A stretch of 64,000 nt of DNA from Spongospora subterranea f. sp. subterranea (lineage: Eukaryota; Endomyxa: Phytomyxea; Phytomyxea; Plasmodiophorida), in contig JAUGWO010000038.1 in assembly GCA_049724395.1 (NCBI GenBank), positions 124,001-188,000 of the forward strand. Direction: 5' to 3'. The number at the start of each line of letters is the position of its first letter. The first letter of the stretch is position 1. A program made the position numbers and the translations under genes. Positions 12,249 through 25,379 of the stretch are shown here, piece by piece. The notes below the pieces were generated by a model. The model did no database searches. It was not told the DNA's origin and saw nothing but the letters and a program-made list of their open reading frames with translations.

Positions 12249-13868
12249 ATGAGGCTGATCACGGCCAGGCCGATGGTGGTGGACGGCAAATTGAGTGAGT
12301 GGCGAGTGGTGTAGTCAGCGTGTGTAATGCAGTTTCCCGAGTCCACTTGGCCCCTGTTACTGGTGTAGTGTGTGTAGTCGTGGCGGCCTCTGGCCAGGTT
12401 TCCGTCATTTGTCGCCCCGGGCCGTTCTGAAGTTCCCCGGCGCCATTCTTCGCGGTACGCGTAGGGCGTTTGCTGGTCGCTCTTCGGGACCGGCGACGCG
12501 CAGAAAGCGGGTCATCGCTTCCGTATCGGCAGCGACGCTCTACACGGTTGTTTCAATATCGCTAACGTTGTTAAATAAATCCCTTTTTGCGACGTTTTCG
12601 TTCAACGAGACAAGGTTAGGAAAAAAGTCAATATTACATGATTGTAAATGTATACCAAAATGTGATTTTACAGGTTATTGGGGCTGGGCCAGTTTGTCGC
12701 TGCCCTTGTATTTCTGTTTTGCTTCAATGCGTACGGTTTGATAAGGCTCCCCAAAATAGAACTACAAACAATCGGCAAAATATGGCCTTTGTCTGCTTCC
12801 TATCTTATAATGGTTGTCAGCGGTTTCGGCGCAATGATGGGTCAGTAGTTGACATGACTTCAAGAACATTCTTGACATTGAGCATTTATTGAAGGGACCA
12901 ACTTGATCATGTTCGGAACGCTCAGGAGAACTGGCGTCATTGTTGTTCTACTTCTGGGTAGTTGTCGATCTTGTCAGTTCACTTTCCTTCCTCTCATAAT
13001 CGGAATAGAGTACCTGCTTCTCCAAACCCGTCCATCGCTCGCAATCGTTGCGTCAACCATCATAATGGTTATTGGAGTGCTAACGGCTGGGATGGCCGAC
13101 CTCGATTATGACCCCATCGGATATATATTTGCGTTCTTCGCCAAGTAGGCAGTCTCACAAATGGCCATCGCCGCCTTCTGTTTATTGTTGTTTCACAGTA
13201 TATCCACCGCGACCTATATTGTTCTTATCAAGTACTATAAGGACACGCTCAGGCTGGATGCATTCGGCATGTTGATGTATAATGCAATACTATCGACGCC
13301 GATACTGCTCTTTATATCGTTGTGGAGCGGCGACTTCGTGGCGCTGATGCAATTTAAGAATATTCAGAGCGTGTCGTTCTGGTATGTTTATAAAAATATA
13401 TCGCGATCCCCATTCACAGTTGATAACAGGCTTGTATTTTCTGCATCTTGTTCCATGGGCTTTGTGATTAATTATTCGGTTTTTTTGAACACTAGCGTCA
13501 ACAGTCCTTTAACCCAGACTGTAACAGGCCAAGGTAATACGCTTGTTTCATCGTTGTAAATGATTGTTTCTGATACACTGCTTAGCTGAAGGACGTCTTG
13601 GTTTTGCTGATAGGTGTCGCAATTTTTCAGGATTCTCATTTCTCGTTTTTGAACGCGCTTGGAGTTGTCATCTCGATCATAGGTAGAAATCAACGCCGTT
13701 TCCGTAGTTTTGCTGATCCTAGAGCCAGGGTCTGCGATATATGCAGCCTTCAAGTATCACGAGATGAACATGAAAAAGCAGAGCGAGATTCCGCTCTACT
13801 CGAAAGTAAATCTACGCGAGATTGTGCAAAAAATCGAAACACCTCGATCATTGAAGATCTTTCCGTGA
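12249..13868 (+). CDS. Nucleotide-sugar transporter (SLC35D / GDP-mannose transporter type)
   Basis: This is a Golgi drug/metabolite-transporter-fold protein that exchanges a nucleotide sugar for the nucleoside monophosphate. A tiny first exon (ATG at 12249 or 12273) is spliced from 12294 to 12398. Then come hydrophobic helices including SAATLYTVVSISLTLLNKSL, LGQFVAALVFLFCFNAYGLI, EYLLLQTRPSLAI, IMVIGVLTAGMADLDYD and ATYIVLIKYYKDTLRLD. The family signature near the C-terminus is NTSVNSPLTQTVTGQ followed by KDVLVLLIGVAIF. The last intron (near 13683-13729) leads to SAIYAAFKYHEMNMKKQ and a stop at 13866. At least six small introns are needed. The substrate cannot be fixed from sequence; GDP-mannose, UDP-GlcNAc and UDP-glucuronate carriers share these motifs. 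Confidence 0.85.
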
Positions 13869-13981
13869 ATTGTATATATTCATCTATTCAAGAAAATTGC
13901 TTATCTGTAGTATTTCTGTATATTCGTCTCTCCAGTGTGATGTTTAGTTTCTCTAACAAATTACTGTACCTTTCAATCGGA

Positions 13982-14399
13982 ATGATGGTGCCGTTAACTG
14001 GGAAAACCAATCCCAACTCTAGAGAATATTTGTCTAAGCCGGAAGACACATCGGTTCACATTACCGAAAGAAGAGTGAAATCAGGGGAGACTTCTTCGCC
14101 AATGCCTCTTGTACGTCAAGTGAAAGTATATAAAAAAGCCAACAAAATATTGGAAAATAGCCTCAAGGATTTGCGGAAACTACAGCGGGGCGATTTTCGA
14201 ATTGCTGCCATTCGCACACTGAAAGCGAACAACAGAATTCTGGAGGTATCATTTCAGGTTATCGATTCTCTATAACAGTTCCCAAACAATCTCGTTGCGA
14301 CAGTCTGAAGTATTCACGTTGAAGTCTGCCTTGATCGCGCGCGGTGCCACTCAAGCAGAGGTTATGCTTGCGATGAACTACACGTTGAAACACCCCTGA
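13982..14399 (+). CDS. Small two-exon protein of unknown function
   Basis: I do not recognise this protein. Two exons (13982-14245 and 14304-14399) are joined in frame by a 58-bp GT-AG intron and give about 119 residues. The N-terminal half is Ser/Thr-rich. The second half is Lys/Arg/Leu-rich and probably helical (KKANKILENSLKDLRKLQR, then ESEVFTLKSALIARGAT) and may form a short coiled coil. The start is the ATG pair at 13982/13985. It sits just downstream of the transporter gene on the same strand, 113 bases after its stop. Confidence 0.5.
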
Positions 14400-15070
14400 A
14401 AATATCCATGGCCTAGGTTGATACGCTTTTATCAAGGAATCTAGAGTCACTTCGCCTAGCGCATGACTGAACTCGATTTTCAACATGACTGATGAAACAA
14501 CGTCGAAATCGCGCCCAAGGTCCAGCAATTGCTTGCCGATGGGGGGGGGACGACCGTTCCGGCACACGGAGCGAATCGGATCATAATCAATTTCCATCAT
14601 AAAGCTGAATAAACACCGATGGTGTTCCTGCGTTCGCCGGTGAGGTGACGGCAACCGTCCTGTGTCGATGGCACATGTTGCTTGATAGGGGGCCCTGAGA
14701 ACCTCATCCAATAGTTGTGCTCCATCCCGTTGGCCAAATGGGCTGGCCGCGACCGTCATATCCAGTTGTATCGTCACCCGTTGCTGCAGCCCCGTTCCAT
14801 TTTCATTACAGACACACACACACACACACACTGGATCGGGCCAGTGGTCTTCTGAGTCCTGTGTATGGCTCCCCCCCCCCTAGACCTGTGTAACACCATA
14901 TCCTGTATAATCTGGATTAGGATCGTGAGAGAGGACCGTTTGAGGACCATTATTATTCGTCATCTCATTAACAGCAGAACAGATAGGGGGTTGGCGTCCA
15001 TGGGAGCTTGTTGGGTATGCCCACAAACCGGGACGAAATCGGTCATCACAAGGTGCAACAATGTCCCCGA
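14400..15070 (-). CDS. Unknown minus-strand gene with CA and poly-G tracts
   Basis: I do not recognise this gene. On the minus strand 14400-14790 reads well as protein (QLDMTVAASPFGQRDGAQLL, later GKQLLDLGRDFDVVSSVMLK). An upstream open stretch at 14880-15060 contains LTFGDIVAPCDDRFRPGLW. Between them are a CA repeat (14813-14832) and a run of ten C on the plus strand (14871-14880), so the linking intron is not clear. The gene would be head-to-head with the HIR-like gene and convergent with the small gene at 13982-14399, overlapping it slightly if the longest frame is used. Confidence 0.35.
14813..14832. repeat. CA dinucleotide microsatellite
   Basis: About ten CA units lie inside or beside the uncertain minus-strand gene. 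A run of ten cytosines follows at 14871-14880. Confidence 0.9.
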
Positions 15071-15091
15071 ACGTTAGGGTTTGCTGTTGAG

Positions 15092-16665
15092 AAGCAGAAT
15101 TTAGGTTCGGGAAATTCAGCCATATTGCTGAGGTGAATTGAACTCGGACGGTGGATGTAGAGCGTGAGTTCAATTTGATTATCAGCCAGGGTGTCAGCCA
15201 TTGTGGCCCTGTTTGTGCCAGAGTGTCGCCGGGAGTGTCAGCCTACGCGTCAAAGAGTTCAGGCAACTGATTGAGGTCAAGGTATAATAGGGTATTCCAC
15301 CGTGCTCTAACTGGGATGATTGATTCGTGGTGGTGTAGACGAAAGGTAGGCAAACACTTACGTCCATGAAATAATTTGTGACTGACGCGCGTTCCAATGC
15401 AATGGATAATCGATGCAGATAATGTTCGCGTTTGATCATGTTGTTGAAATTTCGTAGTTTATTTAAACCATTCTAGGTGTTTGTGACGTTAAACGTCGCT
15501 ATTCAGTACGAAATTCTTCCCGACAAAGTGTATGAAGCTTTTTACAAACTGCAAAACCCGACCAGTCAAATGGAATCATACATTGTTGATGTGAGTCCAA
15601 GTTTTTGTAACATTTTTGCTCTACTTCTAACCAGTGATGCCTCCCTCAGGTTGTTCGCGCTCATATTCCTCAATTGGTACGTCAAATAGCGATTAGCAAT
15701 AATGGGATCAAACTGAAGTGATGTCAGGACTTAGACAGTGTGTTCATCGAAAAAGAGGTATTTGCTTTCGCGACAACTTTGATTTTGATGCGACTAACTG
15801 CTTACTCAACTTCAGAGTCTATCAGATCAGATAAAAATAGGTAGGAACAACACGATTGGGAACGTTCGCATCCATGACTGACTTTGCTTTGTGAAATATT
15901 TTAAGAGCTAGGGGAAGCGATGGCAAATTACGGTTATCTTATATTGAAGACGTACACGACCTTACGTTTGCGTATGGAAAATTGCTTTAATCCTCGACAG
16001 ATTGATAACGGATATCGATCCGTCAAAAGAAATCAAGCAAGCAATGAACGAGATCGTGCGCCAACAGCGACTAAAAATGGGTTATAACCTCATCTGGTCG
16101 AAACATATTACGATTTATTTGTTATGTTGTGCTCAGCTGCTGAAGATCAAGGCGAAACTGCTCGAATCCTGGCCGTCGCCTCAGCCGAAGCCGAGGGTCA
16201 GAAGATTCGTATTCAGGCTGCGGCTGACGCCGAGGCTAAATTCCTGAATGGTGAAGGAATGGCCCGTCAACGTGCAGCGATCATCAATGGTCGACAATGG
16301 TTACAGACTGTGGACGATCGATTGCTAAGATTTCTGTCCTTCAGGTATGCGGGATGATGTCAGCCATTTCTCCAACGTTGTTGACGACGTCGGAGCTCGA
16401 GATGTTTTACATTTGATTATTCTAACACGTGACCGCCTATCGTCAAACTGTGTCGGCAACTGAAATATGTTCAGAATATCTCGACACATTGAGAGATGTG
16501 GCCCATAAGTCGTCGGGCAACTCCATGTTCGTTCCTCATGGCCCAGGATCAGTGACAGCCTTGTCCGAGCAGGTATTTTCCATTGCCCCAGGTGTCAACG
16601 CGCGTCAGATTCACCACGTTGATCAGATTCGTCAAGGGTTCGAGGACGCATCGAAAAGAACGTGA
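15092..16665 (+). CDS. SPFH/band-7 protein of the HIR (hypersensitive-induced reaction) type
   Basis: SPFH proteins form large oligomeric cages on membranes. The HIR subgroup, best known in plants, is recognised by its full-length match. In order: FRFGKFSHIAE then PGCQPLWPCL and SVAGSVSLRVKE (N-terminal SPFH), VFVTLNVAIQYEI, VYEAFYKLQNPTSQMESYI, VVRAHIPQL, GEAMANYGYLILKT then LITDIDPSKEIKQAMNEI, an Ala/Glu-rich coiled coil (AVASAEAEGQKIRIQAAADA), GEGMARQRAAIING, and the C-terminal signature NSMFVPHGPGSV. At least ten exons are joined by short GT-AG introns, for example DIDPSK is reached by an intron ending at 16000. The first exon and start codon are not found with confidence; an ATG at 15000 is one candidate. 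Ends SKRT at 16665. Confidence 0.82.
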
Positions 16666-16828
16666 AACGGGAGGTGAGTTTCAGTTGAATAAATCGCAAA
16701 ACGATGTCTTTTGGTTAAAATTATTAGTGAAATCGGCTTCGAAGTTGAACTTTATTTGACAATAACTGCTATACAGACAAGTGGAGCGACGGCTGCGAAT
16801 TCGTATAATTAGGAAAACCATGGAACGA

Positions 16829-19131
16829 TCAAGCGATGGCAGCTGCGTATCTGATATATGCATCCCGCGTTGCCTTCAACAGAAAATCCATGTGCTCATC
16901 GTCAAACGATTCATACGCTCGAAACTGTGTCTCGGATACAGCGAAGGTGACGTTGAGACATTCCGCTGAATGATCGGCGTCGAAGGCCTCGGCGCTGCTG
17001 AACATTCTCAGCACTAGATCCGGTAGGCACATCAGACGATATGGCGCCAGTTCGGCGTCAATCTTCGGGTCGTCGAACCTCATCCACCCGTTCTCAAACC
17101 GCACCACATCCAGGACCGCCCGTCGGGCGATGTCGAAAAATGACTCTTTGGTCTCGTTCCATATTGCCAAATCCTGTTTGGTTGGACCATATTGCATGTT
17201 ATCGAGAACCTCGCTGGCGTCCCGTTTCCCGAGAACAGGAGCGATAATGTTGGGGCGTTTCGACAAATATCTTTCCAGATCTTGGAGTTTACACCTTGCT
17301 TTGATCAGGGCGCTCCAGCAGAAGAATTCGCGAGCATCGTCGGGTTGCTCGAAAGGCGGCTCCGGTCTGGCGAACAATGTGTAAAGGTGAACGGCGTCGT
17401 CGAACTGGTTATCGGCGATGAACTGGCGGAAAAAGATATTGGCCTGATGGATGGCCGTTGAGATGTGCAGACCTTGGCAGGCGATAAGATCGTCGACGTC
17501 TTTCGATATGAACTCGCCATCCTCCGTCCTGGCCGGGACCATCATCACCAGCAGGCGCTGCTGGATCTGATGAACAACCTCGGGTGAGAACAGCTCAGCG
17601 GCACGACCCAGGAACCATTCTCTCGTGGCGTTATTGGAGCAAGCTCGAAGAACGGCAGCGTACTCCTCAATCTGTCGAAACAACCAAGTAAGTCCTCTGG
17701 CCATCAACACAAACGGTTCCAGAATTACTTTGATCGGTTCGGGTAAAGCCAACGTCGCCTCGGGTATGAAATGCTGTAAATCGGGGGTGGTGCTCAAATA
17801 CCTAAAAACAACCTGGCTTAAAACCGAATCGACCAACGCGATTTGGCGAACTATCGTCACCTGATGTAATGGACGATGATTCGGGAGTTGATATCGTCCT
17901 CGGTCGGAGCGTGGACCAGCGTTAGATAGAGTCGGGCGGCGAACTCGATGTAGGATGGGCGATGATACGACCGATCGCTACTTTGGGAATCCATCGTGGA
18001 ATAGAGCTCATTGGCCACCTCTTGGAAATTGTCCACGGCCAGATACTTGATGACCCGATTATAGGAGTCTTTATGGGCATCAGGATGGGCTTGGAAGAAC
18101 GCCGATTCGGCCTTGTCCAGCAGCTGCCCGATCGATAACGGCGTCGGACGAACCACGAGCTGTTCGGGGTCGAGGGGCTCACAGACTCGGAAATCCTGCG
18201 ACGATTGCAGATAATCGTAGAGGAGCTGGTCACGATGAACGATCAGATAACAGGTGCAGGTCGCCCATATGTATTGCTGCCACGTCGAGCAGGCCGGCAA
18301 TACGTTGGCGATATCGCCAGACAGGATACCGTAGACGGCGCGCTCCCAGACCGAGGCGCCGTCCTGTGATGCCAACTGTCGGCAGGTGTGTAACCACAGC
18401 CATCGGTGCGGATTGCCCTCGATCTGACCTTGCTCGACATGATAGGGAAGTCCCCCAGATAAGCTGACGGCGCGCCAATCGTGCCCGAACGCCTGGCACA
18501 ACTGGAACACGGACGGAATCCTGAGGTTCTCGTCGCCTTGGGTTAATCGACCTGAAAGCAGTAATTGCCAGACGTAGTGCCAGAACATGGTCTCGGTCTT
18601 GACGTCCTCGGGGTGGATACGCGTCCCATCGCGCCATACGCCATCCGGATCTAACGAGGTCGACGGCGACGTCAATGTATGGGAGCAGGGCGTGCTCCAA
18701 TCCATTGGAATAGACGAGTTCTCCTCCTGATTCCTCAGACGATGATCCTCTTCCGACCAGATCGCCAGCGACTGGGCCCGACGCAGGACGTCGGATCGCT
18801 TGACGATCTCCTCCATGGCGATCCTGTGGCTGCGCGTGTGAACCCTGCTCATATCGCCATCGCACCGCTCCTCGCTAGAGATACCGTTCAGGAACGTCCA
18901 CACCGTGCGCTGCGCCTTCAGCGCCGATAGCTCGGCGACGACGTCCGATGGGTTCAAGGACAGTTCCCATGGGGCCGTGGTTCTCGATGTGGCGAAAGTA
19001 GCGCCATCCACCGTCTGCGACAGCTCCAGGATTCGTTCGTCGATCGTGTCCATGATCTGCAGGATAGCGGTGTCGTTTTGTTCGGGGTCATGGGTGCCCG
19101 GATCGATGAGCCGCTGGGGATCTGAAGTCAT
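16829..19131 (-). CDS. NUP107: Nucleoporin Nup107/Nup84
   Basis: This is a scaffold subunit of the Y-complex of the nuclear pore. The protein is about 745 residues and almost entirely helical, as in the family. The hallmark stretch EGNPHRWLWLHTCRQLA is followed by WERAVYGILSGDIANVLPAC and STWQQYIWATCTCYL. The C-terminal part (LTWLFRQIEEYAAVLR, later DEHMDFLLKATRDAYI) continues across one 59-bp GT-AG intron (17802-17860), which joins ...IVHYI to RYLSTTPDL in frame. The start is taken at 19131 (MTSDPQ); the frame stays open to 19275, so an earlier start is possible. It is convergent with the HIR-like gene, leaving about 160 bp between them. It is GC-richer than its neighbours. Confidence 0.88.
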
Positions 19132-19380
19132 CGATATCGGGGGGAGTAGGGGGGAGTCCTCTTGGTCGTCAGTTGGCTGCTGGCGCCCCGAAATACCCCA
19201 TGACACCCCAAACGCCCAACCCAAGTATACACCGTTACGGACTCCGTTATTCCAACATAAAACCAACTCAACCACGCTCCAACCACCCTAATTGAAACAT
19301 TGTGTTTAACCGAAAGATATACATTGGGAATCGATTCTAGCGCGCAAAGAACGAATCTTCCAATTTCTATCTGCATCTGT

Positions 19381-22300
19381 TGTTATAAATTTCTGGTTGC
19401 GTGTCGTGCTCTAAAGGAATAACCTCCAGAGTAACTTCGTGAGGATTGTTCATCCAATCCTAGAGGATTCTCGACCATCTTTGACAATGAACACACGGCA
19501 ATTGCCTCTTCCAACCCCGAATATCTCAAATACAACTCATCATCAGGTTCGTCTTTGGAAAATTTACACAGAGCACTTGAGAACCATCGACTATGGTGTA
19601 TTTGAATTCGACTAAATCACCGACAGCACTTCGCTCTCCACAACGATCGTGCAACGCGAACGAGCGCCCATTACTCTTTTGACGAAGACCGATAATCTCC
19701 AGACGGCTATGAAACTGTCCATGGGTGAAGTCCATCATTCTCGAGACTTTCGGATCATGACAACTTTTGAGCACAGTCCAAAAATTACTTCAAGTTCACC
19801 TTTGGGTCCTCAGATGAAATTAACCCATCCACAGGTATTAGCATTGTTAAAGTTGCCATCAAAGGTCCTGTTCCAAGATGCTCAAGCTGCAAAATGCCAA
19901 TAATTCGAGCTGTTTGGAGAGTATCGCTAACTCGGACTACCAATACACAACACCATTCAAAGCAAACAGTTTCCTTTCATTGCAACGAAGAATGTATCAA
20001 CTCAATTAGATCTAAAGAACATCGGGTACGGCAGAATTGAGGCTAATCAACGATGATCAAATCAAAACAAGCAAACACTCGTTGTGACAGCGAATCTGTA
20101 AACTTGAGATCATTTGAATAGCAATTGTTTGCATCGTAGTCGACATCTGTCTCATCCGTGTCAATAATCACGGATGGATTTGAATTGAAAAATATGTTTC
20201 CATGCTCCTGACCGACTTCTGAAATTATATGTTTGTCACAGTCATATCCATTATGGACTTATAGTAGCGATTGTTTATCGATGTGGTAGATTCCAACGAG
20301 AGTGTGCAAACACTAGGAATCTACCTACCCATATCGCCAGGTGCAGTTGTTGTATTCCCATTTAGATCAGGATTATGGGGATTTGCGCCTCTCTTCAACA
20401 GATACCTGATCAAAACTTTTCTATAACATCAATTTAATTGATGGGGTGATTGGTGTCAAATATGGACTAGGACCAACCGATTACACTCAATAGCCCTCTG
20501 AAGAAGTGTTGCCCCATCATTGCCCGCGTGATTGACATCAATAGTTTTGATCATTGATATGATGATTTTGTCTGTCCTGTTGGCAAATGAGTGGGAATTT
20601 CGATATACAGTGGTATTTGGGCGATATACAATTCACGTGGCATACAGGTGTGAAACGGTGTAATCCCATTAATATCTGCTATATTGCGATCGGCACCTTT
20701 CTCCAGAAGAATCTGGACAATATCAAAACTGGAAATACAAAAACACATTATTGAAAATGTGATCAGAACCAGCCTGTAATTTCTACCAACCGTGCATGAG
20801 TAACTGCCAGAAACAAAGCAGTTTGCCAATTTTGGTTTCTGAAATTGATTAGTTCTGACGTGGCCTGACGGTTGACATGTCGGTCCCTGTGAGATCAGAT
20901 CAGCGACTTCAATGATCTCGACACACCCATCAACAAAAACAGCCGATCATGAACTAACTCTCCATTCGAACACACTGAGGGATCCATCATCCCGTCTGGA
21001 CCCAGAATATCGCCCGTTCTTGGCGTTGCCGCCTCAAGTATAGATATAATGGTCTCTCCACTTCTATGAGATTTAACATGAGATTTCTGGAAAATAAAAC
21101 AAGATTGAAGGTGTGTACAGATTATGCTCTATCGCCAGGTGCAGTGCCGTATTCCCATTAAATCAGTAACAATGGGGTTGGCGCCTCTCTTCAACAATTT
21201 CATAACCACCACATCCCTAACCAATCAGTGCTAATTGAGGGGCCGATCAGTGTCCACACAATATCAATTGACCAACCGACGACACTTAATAGCACAATGG
21301 AAAATAGTGGATCCATCATTGTACCGGTGGTTGATATCAATATTGTGTATCATTGATAAAATAGAATCGTCTGTTCTGTGATAACATCAGTAAATGTTGG
21401 AGTGTTTGGTGAGATGTTGTTCAACTCACAGGGTCAATAGAATCTTGTGCAATGGTGTATCCCTATCATCATCCGCTATTGTGGGATCGGCACCGTTCTC
21501 CAACAGAATTTGGGCGATGTCAACACTGGGGATAGGAGACCTTAGTATTGAACTCGCTGATCAGAGCCAGAGAGATAATTTGACCAACCGATTCAAATGA
21601 ACTGCAGAAGAGAAAGCAGTTTGGCCATTATTTCTCCTCGAATTGAATATACCGCCACAAGAGAGTGCGATTATTTTAGTGACGAGTTCTCGGTTTCTGT
21701 GAGATCATATCAGGGCATTCAATGTGCCAGACCGATATAAGAGCAATATACAGGTTTTTAAGCAATTGTTGAAACAAACACGCATAGAATCGTGTTGTCA
21801 TCGGATTCTGGAACACAAGATGGATTGGTTTTGGCGTCGCCGCTTGAATTATATTAATGATGATCTGTTCACTTCTGTACAATACGAATAAGGTTTTTTG
21901 ATAAATCAACATTTGAACTGTTCATAATACAGTCCGCGCTCTATTGACAAGTCAAGTGCGGTATTCCCAAAATGATCAGGAAAAATAGGATCGGCGCCTC
22001 TCTTCAACAAATATTTAATCAAAACTTCCCTAAATTATCAGTTTTATTGAGGCGCTGATTAATATGCGACAGTAAATTACGACCAACCGTTTTTGACGAA
22101 CTGCAGAATGGAGAAGAAGGTCTCCATGCCTGTTCACGTGGTTGACATCAATATTTTCGATCATCAAAATTATCATTTCGTCTGTCCTGTGAGCACATCA
22201 GTAAATATATTCTGTGAGATTTTGGCGACATACATGACAGTTGGCAAACCGGAGTGGAATGGTGAGTCCCCATAGTTACACGATATAGTGTAATCGGCAC

Positions 22301-24672
22301 CACTAAGAAAAAGCATGTTGGCGATTTTACCACTGGAGATATACAGACACCATCATTGAAGTTGGTGATTAGAACATGAAAGACAATTTGACCAACCGAT
22401 CACGATTAACTGCTGTCCAAAAAGCAGTGCGCCCCTTATGATTCCTGAAGTTTAATATTTCTGACGTCGCTTTACCGATGGCATTTGGGTCCCTGTGAGA
22501 TCAGATCAGCGACTATAATGATTTCACCACACCTTCTAAAAATATACAGTTCGTCAAGAGTCATTGTTCCGCTGGAGCACCCACAGAGATACGTTATCTC
22601 ATTATGGGACAGATTATCGACAGCCTTTGCCCTCGTCGCTTTAATTATGTCAATAATGATCTCATCACTTCTGTGAGATCTCAATCAGAAGAGTTCCAAT
22701 TTCCCAAAGATCATAGTAGTCTACAGAACGTGTTGTATCGCCAGGTGCAGTGCTGTATTGCCATTGAAATCTGTTAGTGTGGGATCGGCACCGAGATTCA
22801 ACAGAAGTCGGAAGATCTCCTCACTAAAACTCATTACTCAAGGCGCCAACCAGACTCAGACAGTGAATTGACCAACCGTTTAAGATAAACTGCTGTGCAG
22901 AAAGCAGTGCGCCCCAAATTGTTCCTGAAGTTCAAAATTTCTGACGTCGCTTCACCGATGGCATTTCGGTTCCTGTGAGATTAGGTAAACGACTTTTATG
23001 ATTTCACCACACCTTTTGAGAATATACAGTCCATCATGATCCATTGTTCCACTCGGACACCCACAGGGATTGATAATCTCATTATGACCCAGATTGTCGA
23101 CAGCGTTTGTAGTCGCCGCTTTAATTATATCAATAATGATCTGTCGACTTCTGTGAGATCTCAATTAGATGAGTTGCAATTTCCACAGATTTTAGCAGTC
23201 TACAGATTTCTTTCTATCGCTAAGTGCAGTGCTGTATTGCCATTAATATCTGTGAATGTGGGATCGGCACCGTGTTTCAACAGAATTAGGGAAATATGCT
23301 CACTGAACCTCATTATTGAAGGTGCTTAACAGACCCAGACAGTAAATTGACCAACCGACGATAATAAACTGCAAGTGAGAGAGCAGTGCGTCCCCTATTG
23401 TTCCTGAGTTTAAGGAGTTCTAAAGTCGTCTCTCCTATGGCATATCGGTCCCTATGGGATTATTCAGCGACTTCACTTTTTCGACCCCCAGATTTACAAT
23501 ATACAGGCTATTGTGAATCAGTTGTCCACTCAAACACACATAAGGTTCAGTATGACCCAGAACATGGATTGTCTGTGCCTTTGTCGCCTCAATTATATCA
23601 ATAATGATCTCTTCACTTCTGTGAGATCTCAATCAGATGATTTCCAATTTCCACAGATTATCGCAGTCTACAAGTCTCGTTCTATCGCCAGGTGCAGTGC
23701 TGTATTGCCCGAATTATCAGCAATAATGGGATTGGCTCCTCCATCCAACAGAATCTTAATCACCTCTTTCCTGATCAATCAGTAGTAAATATTGACAGCG
23801 AATCACCCTTTAACACAATATTCGACTAACCGATCACAGACCACTGCAAAATGTAGTGGAGTTTTACCAGCCTTATTTTGGAGATCAAGAGCTTGTGGGT
23901 TTGTCATTTTGATTTTTTCCAAGAGCTTGATGACGGCGTCATTTCTATTAGAGTGTCAGATAACGGGTAATGACATATAATATGGAATATATTACAGGCC
24001 CTGACCAGCGGCGATGTGCAATGGAGAATTGCCGAATTCATCCTGTGTGAATATGTCGGCCCCTCTATCTATCAGAATAATGGCGACATTTTCTCTATTG
24101 TAATGACATCAAGGGGGAAATAGAATTCATTGCCCATTCGAAATTACCGGCAGTAGAGAAGTGATAAATCGAGAACGGTGATCTTATAACTGTCGAAAGC
24201 CGTGTTCCAATGGTGATTCCGACCAATGACACCTTTGATATAATATGGAGGATTGATAACTACATTCGGGTTAAATATCATGGCCAATTCCTCAGCGAAT
24301 TCATTTCTAAATAATTCGATTAGTTATTTAGTACATTATTGGCCCACATCAATAGACTATAGCAACCTGTTTTCAATTGCCTCAATCAGGGCAGTTTTGG
24401 TTCCATTCGATCTTTGAAAGAGGAATCCGACACCAAAAATGAATATTATTAGATTCAATACCATCGGTACCATTATCCCTAAAACAAAAAACCAAAGAAC
24501 CCTGGTTTATCAAGTCAAAAAACCCAAAATCAATCAATGTTGCTGATAGCGTGACCCTATTTCCTGAAAGGGGATATTCTAACTCTGACTGACCAACTAG
24601 GGGTGCTGTAGCCGGAGCCGTGGACACCCCTATGACCAGATGATCGGCCATAGTGGTACTGTAGTAGGGCAT
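19381..24672 (-). CDS. Long ankyrin-repeat protein with duplicated exon modules
   Basis: Ankyrin repeats bind proteins; the partner is unknown. Starting at 24672 (MPYYSTTMADHL), exons read SNGTKTALIEAIENR, NVAIILIDRGADIFTQDEFG with NSPLHIAAGQGL, LQNKAGKTPLHFAVV, VIKILLDGGANPIIADNSG with NTALHLAI, and many similar units down to IVQILLEKGADRNIADING near 20690. A second exon type, of the form SHRSxxIIIDIIKA, starts near 23632, 23164 and 22684 and in weaker form near 21900 and 20900. Together they give a module of roughly 470-480 bp. The probable last exons (19381-19780) encode RSFALHDRCGERSAVGDLVE and end in a Ser/Arg-rich tail; one frame offset is seen between them near 19560, an unseen intron or an indel. 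It is not proven that all exons belong to one gene; two adjacent genes are possible. Confidence 0.6.
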
Positions 24673-25379
24673 GTCTAAAAATAATCACACATGAGTGGAG
24701 TGCCTTAACTTATGAATGATGCTGTTCCACTATACGGTTGTCATTTATTCCGTGTCCCACAAAGAAATGAGTTTCCGCCCACAGGACACAATTTCCGTCT
24801 GTTTTGACCGGCGACTTCGTAGTCCTTGGCATTGCTCACAACCGGCAAAGTTGGAATTGAAGGTCTTCCTGAATTTTGTGTAATGCTTACTCTGATTGAT
24901 TGCGAATGCCTTTGGATTACTTTTGACGATTTCTTTCGTCTATTGGGATTGTGTTTAATGCTGTATAGATTGTTGAATTTATTTTTCTCGTTTGGATTCA
25001 GAAAATGGTTGATCAAATCTTGGGAAAAGAGAAGGTCTGTGGGCTTTAACAGTCAATCTGTATGGTTTAGTATGGGTATACAAAGGTTCGCGGGTTCTTT
25101 TGAGCTGAGTATGCCTATATCCAGGTGTGTATTGATACAGGCGAAGAGTTGGCCAGAATGACCATTCTTCTGCGGTGGAGCCGCGAACCGGATTGGATGG
25201 ATAATCCACATGAAACCGACGGAAAAATCGGTTCCTTTAAGGCTGGTGTGACACCAAGGGTACGTGCCGGCTCCCACGATCGCTCTGACGGCGGGTACCC
25301 TTCCCAATCGAGGAGATGCTACAGTTGGTGTCGACACCAACGAGAGTCCATCACGTACACTATATCATAATCGCTATTC
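24673..25379. other. Region with weak minus-strand coding potential
   Basis: Open minus-strand stretches at 24741-25016 and 25053-25340 have protein-like composition, but I cannot assign a domain or splice them to a neighbour. The region lies between the start of the ankyrin gene and the copia fossil. Confidence 0.25.

Noticed and set aside
14813-14880. CA repeat and C run as a promoter element
   Set aside because: Simple sequence only; no neighbouring core promoter motif or consistent gene start supports it.
17800-17862. Apparent frameshift in the Nup107 gene
   Set aside because: A 59-bp GT-AG intron (17802-17860) joins the two frames exactly and leaves a family-like junction.
19500-24000. 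Regular 470-480 bp repeats considered as a CRISPR-like or satellite array
   Set aside because: The repeated blocks encode ankyrin units with splice sites; they are duplicated exons.
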